Shown here: positions 54,615 to 62,645 of the stretch, one piece after another
How positions within the stretch are numbered: the stretch's first letter is position 1
Layout of the letters: every line of letters starts with the position of its first letter
Origin: an uncultured Actinomycetes bacterium
GTDB lineage: Bacteria; Actinomycetota; Acidimicrobiia; Acidimicrobiales; RAAP-2
Assembly: GCA_903860915.1 (NCBI GenBank)
Contig: CAIOSJ010000021.1
Coordinates: 186,001 to 250,000, forward strand
Length of the DNA: 64,000 nt
Reading direction: 5' to 3'
Notes under the pieces: model-generated
Told to the model about the DNA's origin: nothing
Databases searched by the model: none
The model's input: only the letters and a program-made list of their open reading frames with translations
Made by a program: the position numbers and the translations under genes

Positions 54615-55699
54615 AGCGCAGAGGCAATACGCCGGCGACCTTCCGCATACGTCATCCATTGGCCAATTTCGAAGTCGTACAACTTGCAGATCCGCGTATT
54701 TTTACGGAAGTCCTTGAAGCGCAGTGGGGCGTCCTGGACGATGTCCGGGAAGTGCTTCTTTATCGCCGTCGCGGCCAGGTCCAAGTTGTACATCGGGATA
54801 CGCATGTCCACGTGGTGAGGGGTATGAATCATAATCCAGTGGAGAAAAAAGTTCATACCCTTGGGCACGCGAAGGACTGTCGTTCCCTCCATTTGACCCT
54901 TGAACTTCGTCCACTCCGCCTTCTTCCACCAGCGGATTCCTGGCTGGACGTGGTGCACGTGGACCACGGTGCCGATGAGGCCGCAGAATAGAGCGAACGG
55001 GATTACTTCTATGCGACAGACCATCCACAGTGTCCCTAGGACCGAGTGGGTGCGGATAGCCCCCAAGAAGCTCAAGAAGCCCGCGGCCCCCAGGACGAAG
55101 GAGTAGGTGTAGACACGATCTCTCCTGATGGCCTTTACCCAGCGGGTGGGCGGGGTGAAGTTAATCATTTTGTTCCACCAGATTTCCATGCCGTAATAAA
55201 GTCCCGCGCCGTACCAGGCCCAATGAATACGGTGCTGAAACTTTCGAGTTCGCGACATATCGGCATACTCCTGAGCACTGACGGGGTGCCAGACGAAGTC
55301 GTATCCCTGTCGCACCGTAAAAGGGTGGTGGATGCGGTTATGCCCGAGCACCCACGCCTCATAGACGTGCCAACTTGGCATCATGGCTAAGCGACCCACT
55401 ACCTGATTTAGTCTCTTCGTCTTAAAAAGGGCGCCGTGGGCAGCATCGTGACCCACGACGAAAAGGCTCACGACCACCAAGGCCATAATGATTTCAATGG
55501 GAATTACGTAGACCGGGTTCGAGAGGAAAATGAGCGCCGTCACGAGACCGCCGTAACACGCGACGTCGCGACCGAAATAGGACATTCCCTTCCACGTGGG
55601 GTTCTCGTAGGCCCGCGCGGGGATTACGTCGAGGACCGGCTTCAGTGAGCCCGCGCCGCCGGACGATGCCGGTGCTTCGTCTATTGCGTCGATACTCAT
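54611..55699 (-). CDS. membrane fatty acid desaturase
   Basis: 362-residue di-iron desaturase of the acyl-lipid/DesA type. Three histidine boxes: HDAAH (84-88), HNRIHH (120-125) and HTPHH (292-296), with additional HVHH at 247-250. Four or more hydrophobic segments flank them. It introduces double bases into fatty acyl chains of membrane lipids, using reduced ferredoxin or similar, which is family knowledge. The strong ribosome site AGGAGATC precedes the ATG. A sigma70-like promoter lies 52-79 bases upstream. Confidence 0.9.
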   Translation of the reverse strand: MSIDAIDEAPASSGGAGSLKPVLDVIPARAYENPTWKGMSYFGRDVACYGGLVTALIFLSNPVYVIPIEIIMALVVVSLFVVGHDAAHGALFKTKRLNQVVGRLAMMPSWHVYEAWVLGHNRIHHPFTVRQGYDFVWHPVSAQEYADMSRTRKFQHRIHWAWYGAGLYYGMEIWWNKMINFTPPTRWVKAIRRDRVYTYSFVLGAAGFLSFLGAIRTHSVLGTLWMVCRIEVIPFALFCGLIGTVVHVHHVQPGIRWWKKAEWTKFKGQMEGTTVLRVPKGMNFFLHWIMIHTPHHVDMRIPMYNLDLAATAIKKHFPDIVQDAPLRFKDFRKNTRICKLYDFEIGQWMTYAEGRRRIASAL

Positions 55700-55750
55700 A
55701 GTTGATCTCCTGTCCTTGTTGGTACCCTACCCGTCGCCAGCTCGAGACCG

Positions 55751-55778
55751 ACTGTATTTATCTACATTTTTATGTCAA
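55751..55778 (-). promoter_or_regulatory. promoter of the desaturase gene
   Basis: On the minus strand TTGACA (55773-55778), 16-base spacer, TACAGT (55751-55756). The -35 is perfect, the -10 four of six. It points toward the desaturase start 52 bases downstream. Confidence 0.6.
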
Positions 55779-55795
55779 CGCACCAACCGCACTGC

Positions 55796-55818
55796 GACCT
55801 AGTCGAGTGACTAAGGTC
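55796..55818. repeat. inverted repeat upstream of the CocE-type hydrolase gene
   Basis: GACCTAGTC (55796-55804) and GACTAAGGTC (55809-55818) pair with a single bulged A around GAGT. It lies 29 bases before the chosen ATG, close enough to be an operator or a leader hairpin. Confidence 0.35.
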
Positions 55819-55846
55819 GAGGCCACAGCAAGTGATGGGGGTCACC

Positions 55847-58219
55847 ATGTCCGGTCGAGTTTTCTTACGCAGTCGATTCCTGTGGGTCTTCGCCCTCATC
55901 ATTGCCGGCATCGCGCAACTACCTACACTGCGTGCTGATGCCGCGGTTCATCCACGGACTGTGAGCGCGGTCACGATCCACGCTTCGGTGAATCAGGTCT
56001 ACGTCGCCGCCCCAGCGGGCGATACTGCGGCGCTCTACAACGCCAAGAACGTCAATGTTGCTACGGGCACCACCGACGCATACGGCGCACTGGTACTACG
56101 CGACCTCCCGGCGGGTTCGGGCTACTACCTGACCGTCACCGCCCCCGGTGGGGCTGCGATCCACTACCCCACCACCAATGGCGCTCCGAGCAGCTTTAGC
56201 ATTTTGTCCGAAGCCAGCATTAATCCGGCGCTCTACAAGTCTGCGACGCTGCACGCGGGACTCAATTACCTGACGATGCGTGACGGTATTTCCATCGCTG
56301 CCACAGTGCGCCTACCCTTCGGCAAAACCTCACTCTCGCAAGGTCCTTTCCCCACCCTCATTGAGTACTCCGGCTACAACACCGCCGCTCCCCATTCACT
56401 TATTGACGCCGAGCTCGGACTTAACGGCGCCAAGATGAATGATCCCTTACTGCCCAGCACTTCCACCGTGCTGGGTGCCCTCCTCGGGCCGATGCTCGGC
56501 TACGCCGTAGTTTCAATTCAAATGCGTGGCTCGGCCTGTTCTGGTGGGGCTTTTGACCTCTTCGGGGCCACCACTTCCACCGACGGCTACGACGCCGTGG
56601 AAGAAATTGGACAGCAGTCCTGGGTGTTGCACAACAAGGTCGGACTGGTGGGTATCTCGTATTCGGGTATCAGCCAATTCTTTATCGCTGGTCAGCGCCC
56701 ACCACACTTGGCCGCCATTGCGCCCCTCAGCCCCACCGACGACCTCTACTCCACCGGTTTCCCGGGCGGCATTCCCAACAACGGCTTCGCCGCTGGGTGG
56801 TCCAACGAGCGTATGCACGATGCCCAACCCGCTCCCAATGGACAGCCGTGGGCCAACGCCGAAATAAAAGCCGAGGCGGCCATGACTCCGCCAGTCACCA
56901 CCTGCAGCGACAACCAGCTGTTCCACTCCCAGGTCCAGGACGTTTCAGCGGTCGAGGCGGCCAACCCCGCCCGCACGTCCGCCCTCTACGACGTCCGCTC
57001 CCCCGTGAAGCGAGCCGCCAACATCAACGTCCCTGTCTTTCTCGTTGGAGCGCTACACGACGAACAAACCGGCCCTCAGTGGCCCGCTCTGATAGCCGCT
57101 CTCAGTGGCAACAAGAATGTCTGGGTCACCATGCAAAACGGCATGCACATTGACTCGCTGAACCCCGATGTCTTTTCTCGAATGGCGGAGTTCCTTTCAA
57201 TTTTTGTTGCTCAAAAGGTGCCGACAACGCCCTCCTTCCTCGTGACCGCTGTCCTCTCCGCTATGTGCTCCGCTCATCAAATCGCTCTACCCGCGACACG
57301 ATTCGCCACGGATGGCAGCTACCAGAAGGCGCAAGCTGACTTTTCCAAAGATCCACGAGTTCGCGTGATCTTCGACAACGGCAATAACAGCGTGGCCGGC
57401 CCCGGCGGCATGGGCGGCAACTACGAAGGAGCCTTCACGGCCTATCCGCCGACCACCGCTAAATTGACTAACTTCTACCTCGGGCCGAACGGCACCCTCA
57501 GTAACACCGTGGTGCCCACCGCCTCGAGGGTCTCATTCCAGCCCAATGCCGGCGCACGATTCCGTACCAGCATGAACAATGGTGGCGACGCCTGGGCCGC
57601 CCAGCCCGCCTACACCTGGCAGCCCGTCCCCTCCGCCAACGGAGTGGCCTTTGCGACCAATCCGCTGACCAGTAACGTCACCGTGGTGGGACCCGGAACC
57701 CTCTACGCCATGCTGGCCTCCACCGCCACGAACACCGACCTCCAGCTCACGATCTCAGAGATTCTCCCGAAGGTGGGTTCCGCCACCCAAAAGGAGCTCT
57801 ACGTGACGTCGGGGTGGCTGCGGGCGTCGTTCCGTAACACCTTCGATACGGCCGCGATGGCGAAGTCTCCGCTCTACGGCGCCATCTTCAATTACCAGCC
57901 GACGAAGGTCGTGAACTTGACGCCCAACGTCCCCGCCGCGGTGGCAATTCCCCTCGACCCCATGGCCTTCACCTTCCGCAAGGGGTCACAGATTCGCATC
58001 ACGCTCTCGGCGCCAGGTGGGGACCGACCCGCGTGGGCCTTCAGTGCCCTGCCCGACGCGGGAGTCACGAACACGCTGACCGTAGGGGGAAGCGTCAAGT
58101 CAGCCACGCTTCGCCTACCGATTGTTAGCTCCGTCGTCGCCACTGACGCCGCTCCGGTCTGCGGCACCAACCGCGGGCAGCCCTGTCGCGATTACGTGGC
58201 TGCCAACAACGGACGCTAA
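55847..58219 (+). CDS. secreted CocE/NonD-type X-Pro dipeptidyl-peptidase family hydrolase
   Basis: 790 residues from the ATG at 55847 (GGGGG upstream). A signal peptide (FLWVFALIIAGIAQLPTLRADA) precedes an alpha/beta-hydrolase domain. The nucleophile is S271 in VGISYSGIS, the acid is near LHDEQTGP and the histidine in QNGMHIDS. A C-terminal jelly-roll domain follows (from about 560). The insert ANPARTSALYDVRSPVK lies between core strands. The CocE/NonD group hydrolyses esters and X-Pro peptides; here it acts outside the cell. An earlier ATG at 55835 is possible. Divergent from the desaturase. Confidence 0.87.
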   Translation: MSGRVFLRSRFLWVFALIIAGIAQLPTLRADAAVHPRTVSAVTIHASVNQVYVAAPAGDTAALYNAKNVNVATGTTDAYGALVLRDLPAGSGYYLTVTAPGGAAIHYPTTNGAPSSFSILSEASINPALYKSATLHAGLNYLTMRDGISIAATVRLPFGKTSLSQGPFPTLIEYSGYNTAAPHSLIDAELGLNGAKMNDPLLPSTSTVLGALLGPMLGYAVVSIQMRGSACSGGAFDLFGATTSTDGYDAVEEIGQQSWVLHNKVGLVGISYSGISQFFIAGQRPPHLAAIAPLSPTDDLYSTGFPGGIPNNGFAAGWSNERMHDAQPAPNGQPWANAEIKAEAAMTPPVTTCSDNQLFHSQVQDVSAVEAANPARTSALYDVRSPVKRAANINVPVFLVGALHDEQTGPQWPALIAALSGNKNVWVTMQNGMHIDSLNPDVFSRMAEFLSIFVAQKVPTTPSFLVTAVLSAMCSAHQIALPATRFATDGSYQKAQADFSKDPRVRVIFDNGNNSVAGPGGMGGNYEGAFTAYPPTTAKLTNFYLGPNGTLSNTVVPTASRVSFQPNAGARFRTSMNNGGDAWAAQPAYTWQPVPSANGVAFATNPLTSNVTVVGPGTLYAMLASTATNTDLQLTISEILPKVGSATQKELYVTSGWLRASFRNTFDTAAMAKSPLYGAIFNYQPTKVVNLTPNVPAAVAIPLDPMAFTFRKGSQIRITLSAPGGDRPAWAFSALPDAGVTNTLTVGGSVKSATLRLPIVSSVVATDAAPVCGTNRGQPCRDYVAANNGR

Positions 58220-58222
58220 GCC

Positions 58223-59080
58223 CTATTGGTCAAAGACCACCGTCCGTCGACCGATCATGACGACACGATCTTCAGCCACCAGAGCAACGGCGTGCGACAG
58301 CACGGTTCGCTCTAGGTTACGGCCGAGGGAAACCAAGTCCTCAGGACGGCGCGCGTGCGAAACCCGGGTGACGTCCTGGTCGATGATGGGTCCTTCGTCG
58401 AGCTCCGTCGTAACGAAGTGGGCACTCGCTCCGATAATCTTGACACCCCGTTCGTAGGCCTGGTGGTAGGGACGAGCTCCCTTGAAACTCGGGAGGAAGG
58501 AGTGGTGAATGTTGATCACTCGTCCCGCCAAAGTCGAGCAGGTCGCGCTCGAGAGTATCTGCATATAGCGCGCGAGTACGACAAAGTCGACGTCGTGAGT
58601 TTCTACGATTTCCAAGAGGCGAGTTTCAATATCACTGGTATTTCCGTCGGTGACTGCGACGTGGTGAAAATTAATACCAAAACTTTCGGTCACTTCTCGG
58701 CAGGTCTCGTGATTACTCACTACCGCCACCACCTCGACCGCTAGGTCACTCTGCTTTTTTCGAGACAACAGGTCCACGAGGCAATGGTCCGCGGTCGAGA
58801 CCATAATCACCACGCGTCGCAGCTCGACCTCGGGCCGCAGCTCGATCTCGGGGTCGAAGGAATGCACCTCGTCCGCAATGCTCTTGAGGATCTCGTCAGT
58901 CGCCGAGCGGGGTGAAGAAAAACGCGTTCGTAAACAGAAAGTGCCGGTGATCGGATCAGAGAACTGATCACTCTCCAGAATGTTTCCCTCTACTCGTCCT
59001 ATGCCCTCGGCCGTAGCCTTCACAATGCCGGGAGCATCGGCGCAACGCAAGGAGAGGACGTAAATGAAAGAGGATGTCAC
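58223..59080 (-). CDS. purU: formyltetrahydrofolate deformylase
   Basis: Hydrolyses 10-formyl-THF to formate and THF, balancing one-carbon pools. 285 residues from the GTG at 59080: N-terminal ACT domain (about 1-85; SLRCADAPGIVKATAEGI) and the formyltransferase domain with the signature INIHHSFLPSFKGARPYHQAYERGVKI (here INIHHSFLPSFKGA) and catalytic D in TTELDEGPII. The length matches PurU (280). An upstream in-frame extension exists but would run into the DCC gene. Confidence 0.94.
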   Translation of the reverse strand: MTSSFIYVLSLRCADAPGIVKATAEGIGRVEGNILESDQFSDPITGTFCLRTRFSSPRSATDEILKSIADEVHSFDPEIELRPEVELRRVVIMVSTADHCLVDLLSRKKQSDLAVEVVAVVSNHETCREVTESFGINFHHVAVTDGNTSDIETRLLEIVETHDVDFVVLARYMQILSSATCSTLAGRVINIHHSFLPSFKGARPYHQAYERGVKIIGASAHFVTTELDEGPIIDQDVTRVSHARRPEDLVSLGRNLERTVLSHAVALVAEDRVVMIGRRTVVFDQ

Positions 59081-59130
59081 TCCGCCAATGTAACGCTCGT
59101 CAAAGAGTGCCCGATACCCTACGGACCTAC

Positions 59131-59565
59131 TTACCTCTTGCAGGCGGGCGTCCCGCCCGGAAGCCGATATCGCCATCGAGCCACCAGCCGGTAAACGATG
59201 GCCGCCAGCCAGCTCGTCGGCGGTATCGTCGACAAGTAGCCAAGAATCATTCGTAGTCCACCCGCGGCACGAAGCGCCCGTCCAATGGCGCGGTGACCAG
59301 ATTCGCGAACGCCACTCTCATCAACCCACCACACGTAGCGTCCCAGATCCTCGAGACTGAGGCGATGGTGGGCGAGAAAAGCCCCTTCGAGAACTTGCCC
59401 CGCTACAGCACGCTCCCCCCGTCGGAAACCACGAGTCGCCCAGCCCGCCGCTGTCGTGCAAAAACCACAATCACCGTCGAAGATGAGGACGGCACCGTGG
59501 CCGTCCTCATCTCGACTGGCGAAGCAACGCAACTTTCGCTGACGTCGAAGCTCTCCTTGGCTCAA
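59131..59565 (-). CDS. DCC-family thiol-disulfide oxidoreductase-like protein (DUF393)
   Basis: 144 residues with the family signature DGDCGFCTTA (near residue 30) followed by a hydrophobic C-terminal half. The start is uncertain: the TTG at 59565 overlaps the nrdJ stop (TTGA), and the first 25 residues are not conserved. DCC proteins may act as thiol oxidoreductases. Coupled to nrdJ, it might reduce the enzyme or repair it, but this is inference. Its C-terminus ends 51 bases before purU starts. Confidence 0.75.
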   Translation of the reverse strand: MSQGELRRQRKLRCFASRDEDGHGAVLIFDGDCGFCTTAAGWATRGFRRGERAVAGQVLEGAFLAHHRLSLEDLGRYVWWVDESGVRESGHRAIGRALRAAGGLRMILGYLSTIPPTSWLAAIVYRLVARWRYRLPGGTPACKR

Positions 59566-62402
59566 CTACAGCCGCTAGTGGCTCCACAACTGCTGCAGAC
59601 GTAGCACGAGCCGGCACGCTGCATCGAGTCGCCACAGGAGTAGCACATCGGTGCGTCCCGGGGCTCGCTGCGCGCCAGTAGCGGTGCTGAGGTCGGCGGC
59701 TTTGGGGTCACATCAATCAAGGTGGGCTGCACGGTTTCGATGCCCACCGTCGGGGTGGCCTGCTCGGCGATCTCCGGCAAGGTCGGCTGAATCCGTTCGC
59801 CGGTTGACAAAATACCCAGGTCCTCACGCTCCGTCGGGGCCAAATAGTCCAGGGCCAAGCGACGGAAGATGTAGTCCACTAGCGAGGTTGCAATACGCAG
59901 ATCGGGGTCGTCGGTCATTCCGGAGGGCTCGAACTTCATATTGACGTACTTGCGCACGTAGGTCGACAGCGGAACGCCGTGTTGCAGACCGAGGCTGATC
60001 GAGATGGAGAAGGCATCCATGATGCCCGCCAGTGTCGACCCCTGCTTGGACACCTTGATGAACACTTCACCGGGGCGTCCGTCTTCGTACTCGCCCACCG
60101 TGACGTAACCCTCACAGTCCGCAACGCGGAAAGCGAAAGTGGACGAGACGCGGCGGCGTGGTAGACGCTCGCGCACGGCGCCCACGAGCACCTGGGCGTT
60201 CTGAGCTACCAGCAACTGCGCTTCGAGGTCAGCGATGCGGGCCGCCAGCGGCGAAGCGTCGGTGATCTCGTCGGCCACTACCGTTTCAATGGTGGCGCCG
60301 CCCTTCTCGCCATCCTTCTTCATCGTCGATAGTGGCTGAGCCACCTTGCAGTTGTCACGGTAGATCGCGACGGCCTTGATGCCCAAACGCCACGCCTCCA
60401 TGTGCAGCTCTTCAACGTCTTCAATACTGGCGTCTTCGGGCATGTTCACGGTCTTGGAAATTGCTCCCGAGATGAAGGGCTGGACCGCACCCATCATCTT
60501 GAGGTGACCCATGTAGTGAATGGTGTTATCGCCCATCGAGCAGGCGAAGACCGGCAGGTGCTCGACACGGAGTTCGGGCGCCCCCACGATGGTCTTGTTG
60601 GTATCGATGTACTCGACGATGGCGGCCACTTCGCTCACGCTGTAGCCCAGCTTGGCGAGGGCTCGAGGCACGGTCTGGTTCGCGATGGCCATGTTGCCTC
60701 CACCAACCAGCTTCTTAAACTTCACGAGGCCGAGGTCGGGCTCGATACCGGTCGTATCGCAGTCCATGAGCAGTCCAATGGTGCCAGTCGGTGCGAGCAC
60801 CGAGGCCTGAGCATTCCGGGTGCCGTACTTCTCGCCCAGGGTGACCGCTTCGTCCCAAGCGTTCTGCGCGGCGTAGAGGACTTCGTAGAAGCGCTCCTCC
60901 ACGTTGGCAATCTCGTAGGCCGCCGCGCGGTGCTTGCGCAGCACGTTGAGCATAGGTTCGCGATTCTCCGCGAAACCCTCGTGGGGCCCCATGCGTCCGG
61001 CAATTCGGGCGCTCGTGGCGTAGGCGTGACCAGTCAAAATACCCGTCAGTGCGGCGGCCACGGCACGACCCGCATCGGAGTCGTAGGGCAGACCCTGGGC
61101 CATAAGCAGAGCGCCGATGTTGGCGTAGCCAATGCCCAGTTGACGGAACTTGCGCGAGTTCACACCGATCATTTCGGTCGGGTAGTCCGCATTGCCAACG
61201 ATGATTTCCTGCGCGGTGAAGAGAACTTCAATCGCGGCTTTGTAGGCCTCGACGTCCACCGAATCGTCGGGACGCAGGAACTTCATGAGGTTGATACTGG
61301 CCAAGTTGCAGGCCGAGTTGTCAATGTGCATGTACTCACTGCAGGGGTTTGATCCATTAATACGGTCAGTGTTCGACGAGGTGTGCCAAGCGTTGATTGT
61401 GGTGTCGAACTGCAGACCGGGGTCCGCGCACTCCCACGCCGCCGTAGCAATCTGACGCCAGAGGTCCTTCGCTGGCAACCAGGCGACGGGGCTGCCGTCG
61501 GTACGGCCGCGCAGGGGCCAGTCGGCGCCCGCGATAACGGCATCCATGAACTCGTCGGAGATGCGAACCGAGTTGTTGGCGTTCTGGTACTGAATGGAGT
61601 GGATGTCCGCTCCATCGAGGTCCATGTCAAAGCCGTTGTCCCGCAGTACGCGAGCCTTCTTCTCCTCCTTGGCCTTGCACCAGATGAATTCTTCGACGTC
61701 CGGGTGGTCGACGTCCAAGATGACCATCTTGGCGGCGCGGCGGGTCTTGCCACCCGACTTAATGGTGCCAGCTGACGCGTCAGCCCCACGCATGAACGAG
61801 ACCGGACCACTCGCGGTCCCCCCACCTTCGAGGAGCTCGCGACTCGAGCGAATCTTCGACAGGTTGACCCCCGCACCCGATCCGCCCTTGAAGATGATTC
61901 CCTCTTCGGTGTACCAATTGAGGATGGACCGCATTGAGTCTTTCACGGCCAGAATGAAGCAGGCACTGCCCTGCTGGGGCACATCGGCGACGCCAATGTT
62001 GAACCAGACCGGCGAGTTGAAGGCCGCCTTCTGGGTAATCAGGAGGTGCTTGAGTTCCGCACGGAAAATTTCTGCTTCGGTCTCGTCGACGAAGTAGTTG
62101 TCCTTGAGTCCCCACGTCGTAACCGTGTCCACGATACGGTCGACGACCTGCTTCAGGCTGGTCTCGCGCTCGTCAGTGCCGAGGGTGCCACGGAAGTACT
62201 TCTGCGCGAGGATGTTGGTCGCGTTCGACGACCACGACTCGGGCACTTCAACGTTGAGTTGTTCGAAGGCCACCGAGCCGTCGCGAAAGTTCGTAATACG
62301 TGAGTCACGACGATCCCAAATGACGTCGTCGTAGGGGTGTCGATCCACCGTGGTGAAAAATCGTCGTAGTCCAATTCCTAAGCGCTGAGGTGCGATAGCC
62401 AT
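59562..62402 (-). CDS. nrdJ: adenosylcobalamin-dependent (class II) ribonucleotide reductase
   Basis: Reduces ribonucleotides to deoxyribonucleotides with a radical generated from AdoCbl. 946 residues. Active-site N352, C354 and E356 lie in SNPCSEYMHIDNS; redox cysteines C148 (QQGSACFIL) and C365; PTGT loop in LAPTGTIGLLMDCD. A C-terminal segment with CYSCG and CYVCSSCGATSGCS forms the thiol shuttle/zinc-ribbon. ATG after AAAGGAAAGAAGAG. It has a strong promoter and a structured 140-base leader with dyads. An aerobic, B12-dependent dNTP supply is implied. Confidence 0.95.
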   Translation of the reverse strand: MAIAPQRLGIGLRRFFTTVDRHPYDDVIWDRRDSRITNFRDGSVAFEQLNVEVPESWSSNATNILAQKYFRGTLGTDERETSLKQVVDRIVDTVTTWGLKDNYFVDETEAEIFRAELKHLLITQKAAFNSPVWFNIGVADVPQQGSACFILAVKDSMRSILNWYTEEGIIFKGGSGAGVNLSKIRSSRELLEGGGTASGPVSFMRGADASAGTIKSGGKTRRAAKMVILDVDHPDVEEFIWCKAKEEKKARVLRDNGFDMDLDGADIHSIQYQNANNSVRISDEFMDAVIAGADWPLRGRTDGSPVAWLPAKDLWRQIATAAWECADPGLQFDTTINAWHTSSNTDRINGSNPCSEYMHIDNSACNLASINLMKFLRPDDSVDVEAYKAAIEVLFTAQEIIVGNADYPTEMIGVNSRKFRQLGIGYANIGALLMAQGLPYDSDAGRAVAAALTGILTGHAYATSARIAGRMGPHEGFAENREPMLNVLRKHRAAAYEIANVEERFYEVLYAAQNAWDEAVTLGEKYGTRNAQASVLAPTGTIGLLMDCDTTGIEPDLGLVKFKKLVGGGNMAIANQTVPRALAKLGYSVSEVAAIVEYIDTNKTIVGAPELRVEHLPVFACSMGDNTIHYMGHLKMMGAVQPFISGAISKTVNMPEDASIEDVEELHMEAWRLGIKAVAIYRDNCKVAQPLSTMKKDGEKGGATIETVVADEITDASPLAARIADLEAQLLVAQNAQVLVGAVRERLPRRRVSSTFAFRVADCEGYVTVGEYEDGRPGEVFIKVSKQGSTLAGIMDAFSISISLGLQHGVPLSTYVRKYVNMKFEPSGMTDDPDLRIATSLVDYIFRRLALDYLAPTEREDLGILSTGERIQPTLPEIAEQATPTVGIETVQPTLIDVTPKPPTSAPLLARSEPRDAPMCYSCGDSMQRAGSCYVCSSCGATSGCS

Positions 62403-62439
62403 TTCACTCTTCTTTCCTTTTTAAGTACACAATCCGACA

Positions 62440-62467
62440 CGAAAAACCGACATCTCTCGAAAAACCG
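62440..62467. repeat. 10-base direct repeats in the nrdJ leader
   Basis: CGAAAAACCG occurs at 62440-62449 and 62458-62467, 18 bases apart, in the nrdJ 5' leader (read CGGTTTTTCG in the mRNA). Possible binding site for an RNA- or DNA-binding regulator; no match to a known motif. Confidence 0.4.
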
Positions 62468-62497
62468 TTGGAGAAGCAGGTTACTCGCCCGGACCCT

Positions 62498-62523
62498 CTC
62501 CACCACAACATGTTGTGGTGGAG
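62498..62523. repeat. perfect 26-base palindrome in the nrdJ leader
   Basis: The 13-base half CTCCACCACAACA (62498-62510) is followed at once by its exact complement TGTTGTGGTGGAG (62511-62523), with no spacer. It lies between nrdJ and glpK, downstream of the nrdJ -10 element. As DNA it is a symmetric operator; as RNA, a strong hairpin. Confidence 0.75.
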
Positions 62524-62542
62524 GCCACGGCACGTCGCAAGA

Positions 62543-62571
62543 TGCTGTGTTATTACAGCACTGTAATTACA
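62543..62571. promoter_or_regulatory. dyad operators overlapping the nrdJ promoter
   Basis: TGCTGT (62543-62548) and ACAGCA (62555-62560) around GTTATT cover the nrdJ -10, and the perfect palindrome TGTAATTACA (62562-62571) sits in the spacer. NrdR boxes are the usual ribonucleotide-reductase operators in actinobacteria, but these do not fit their ACACAATATATTGTGT-like consensus well. Confidence 0.5.
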
Positions 62572-62580
62572 ACTTGTCAA
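62552..62580 (-). promoter_or_regulatory. sigma70-type promoter of nrdJ
   Basis: Minus strand TTGACA (62575-62580), 17-base spacer, TGTAAT (62552-62557). The -35 is perfect and the -10 differs from TATAAT at one base. It would start transcription near 62545, 143 bases before nrdJ. Confidence 0.75.
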
Positions 62581-62645
62581 CTGTTTCCTTTGTAAACTTT
62601 TGTTTTCCTTACCTTGCCAAGGAATGCTCAGTAAAGTTCACAGCC

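Noticed and set aside
62403..62545. Cobalamin riboswitch in the nrdJ leader
   Set aside because: No GCCACTG-type B12 box or the usual paired segments; the leader is short and dominated by the 26-base palindrome.
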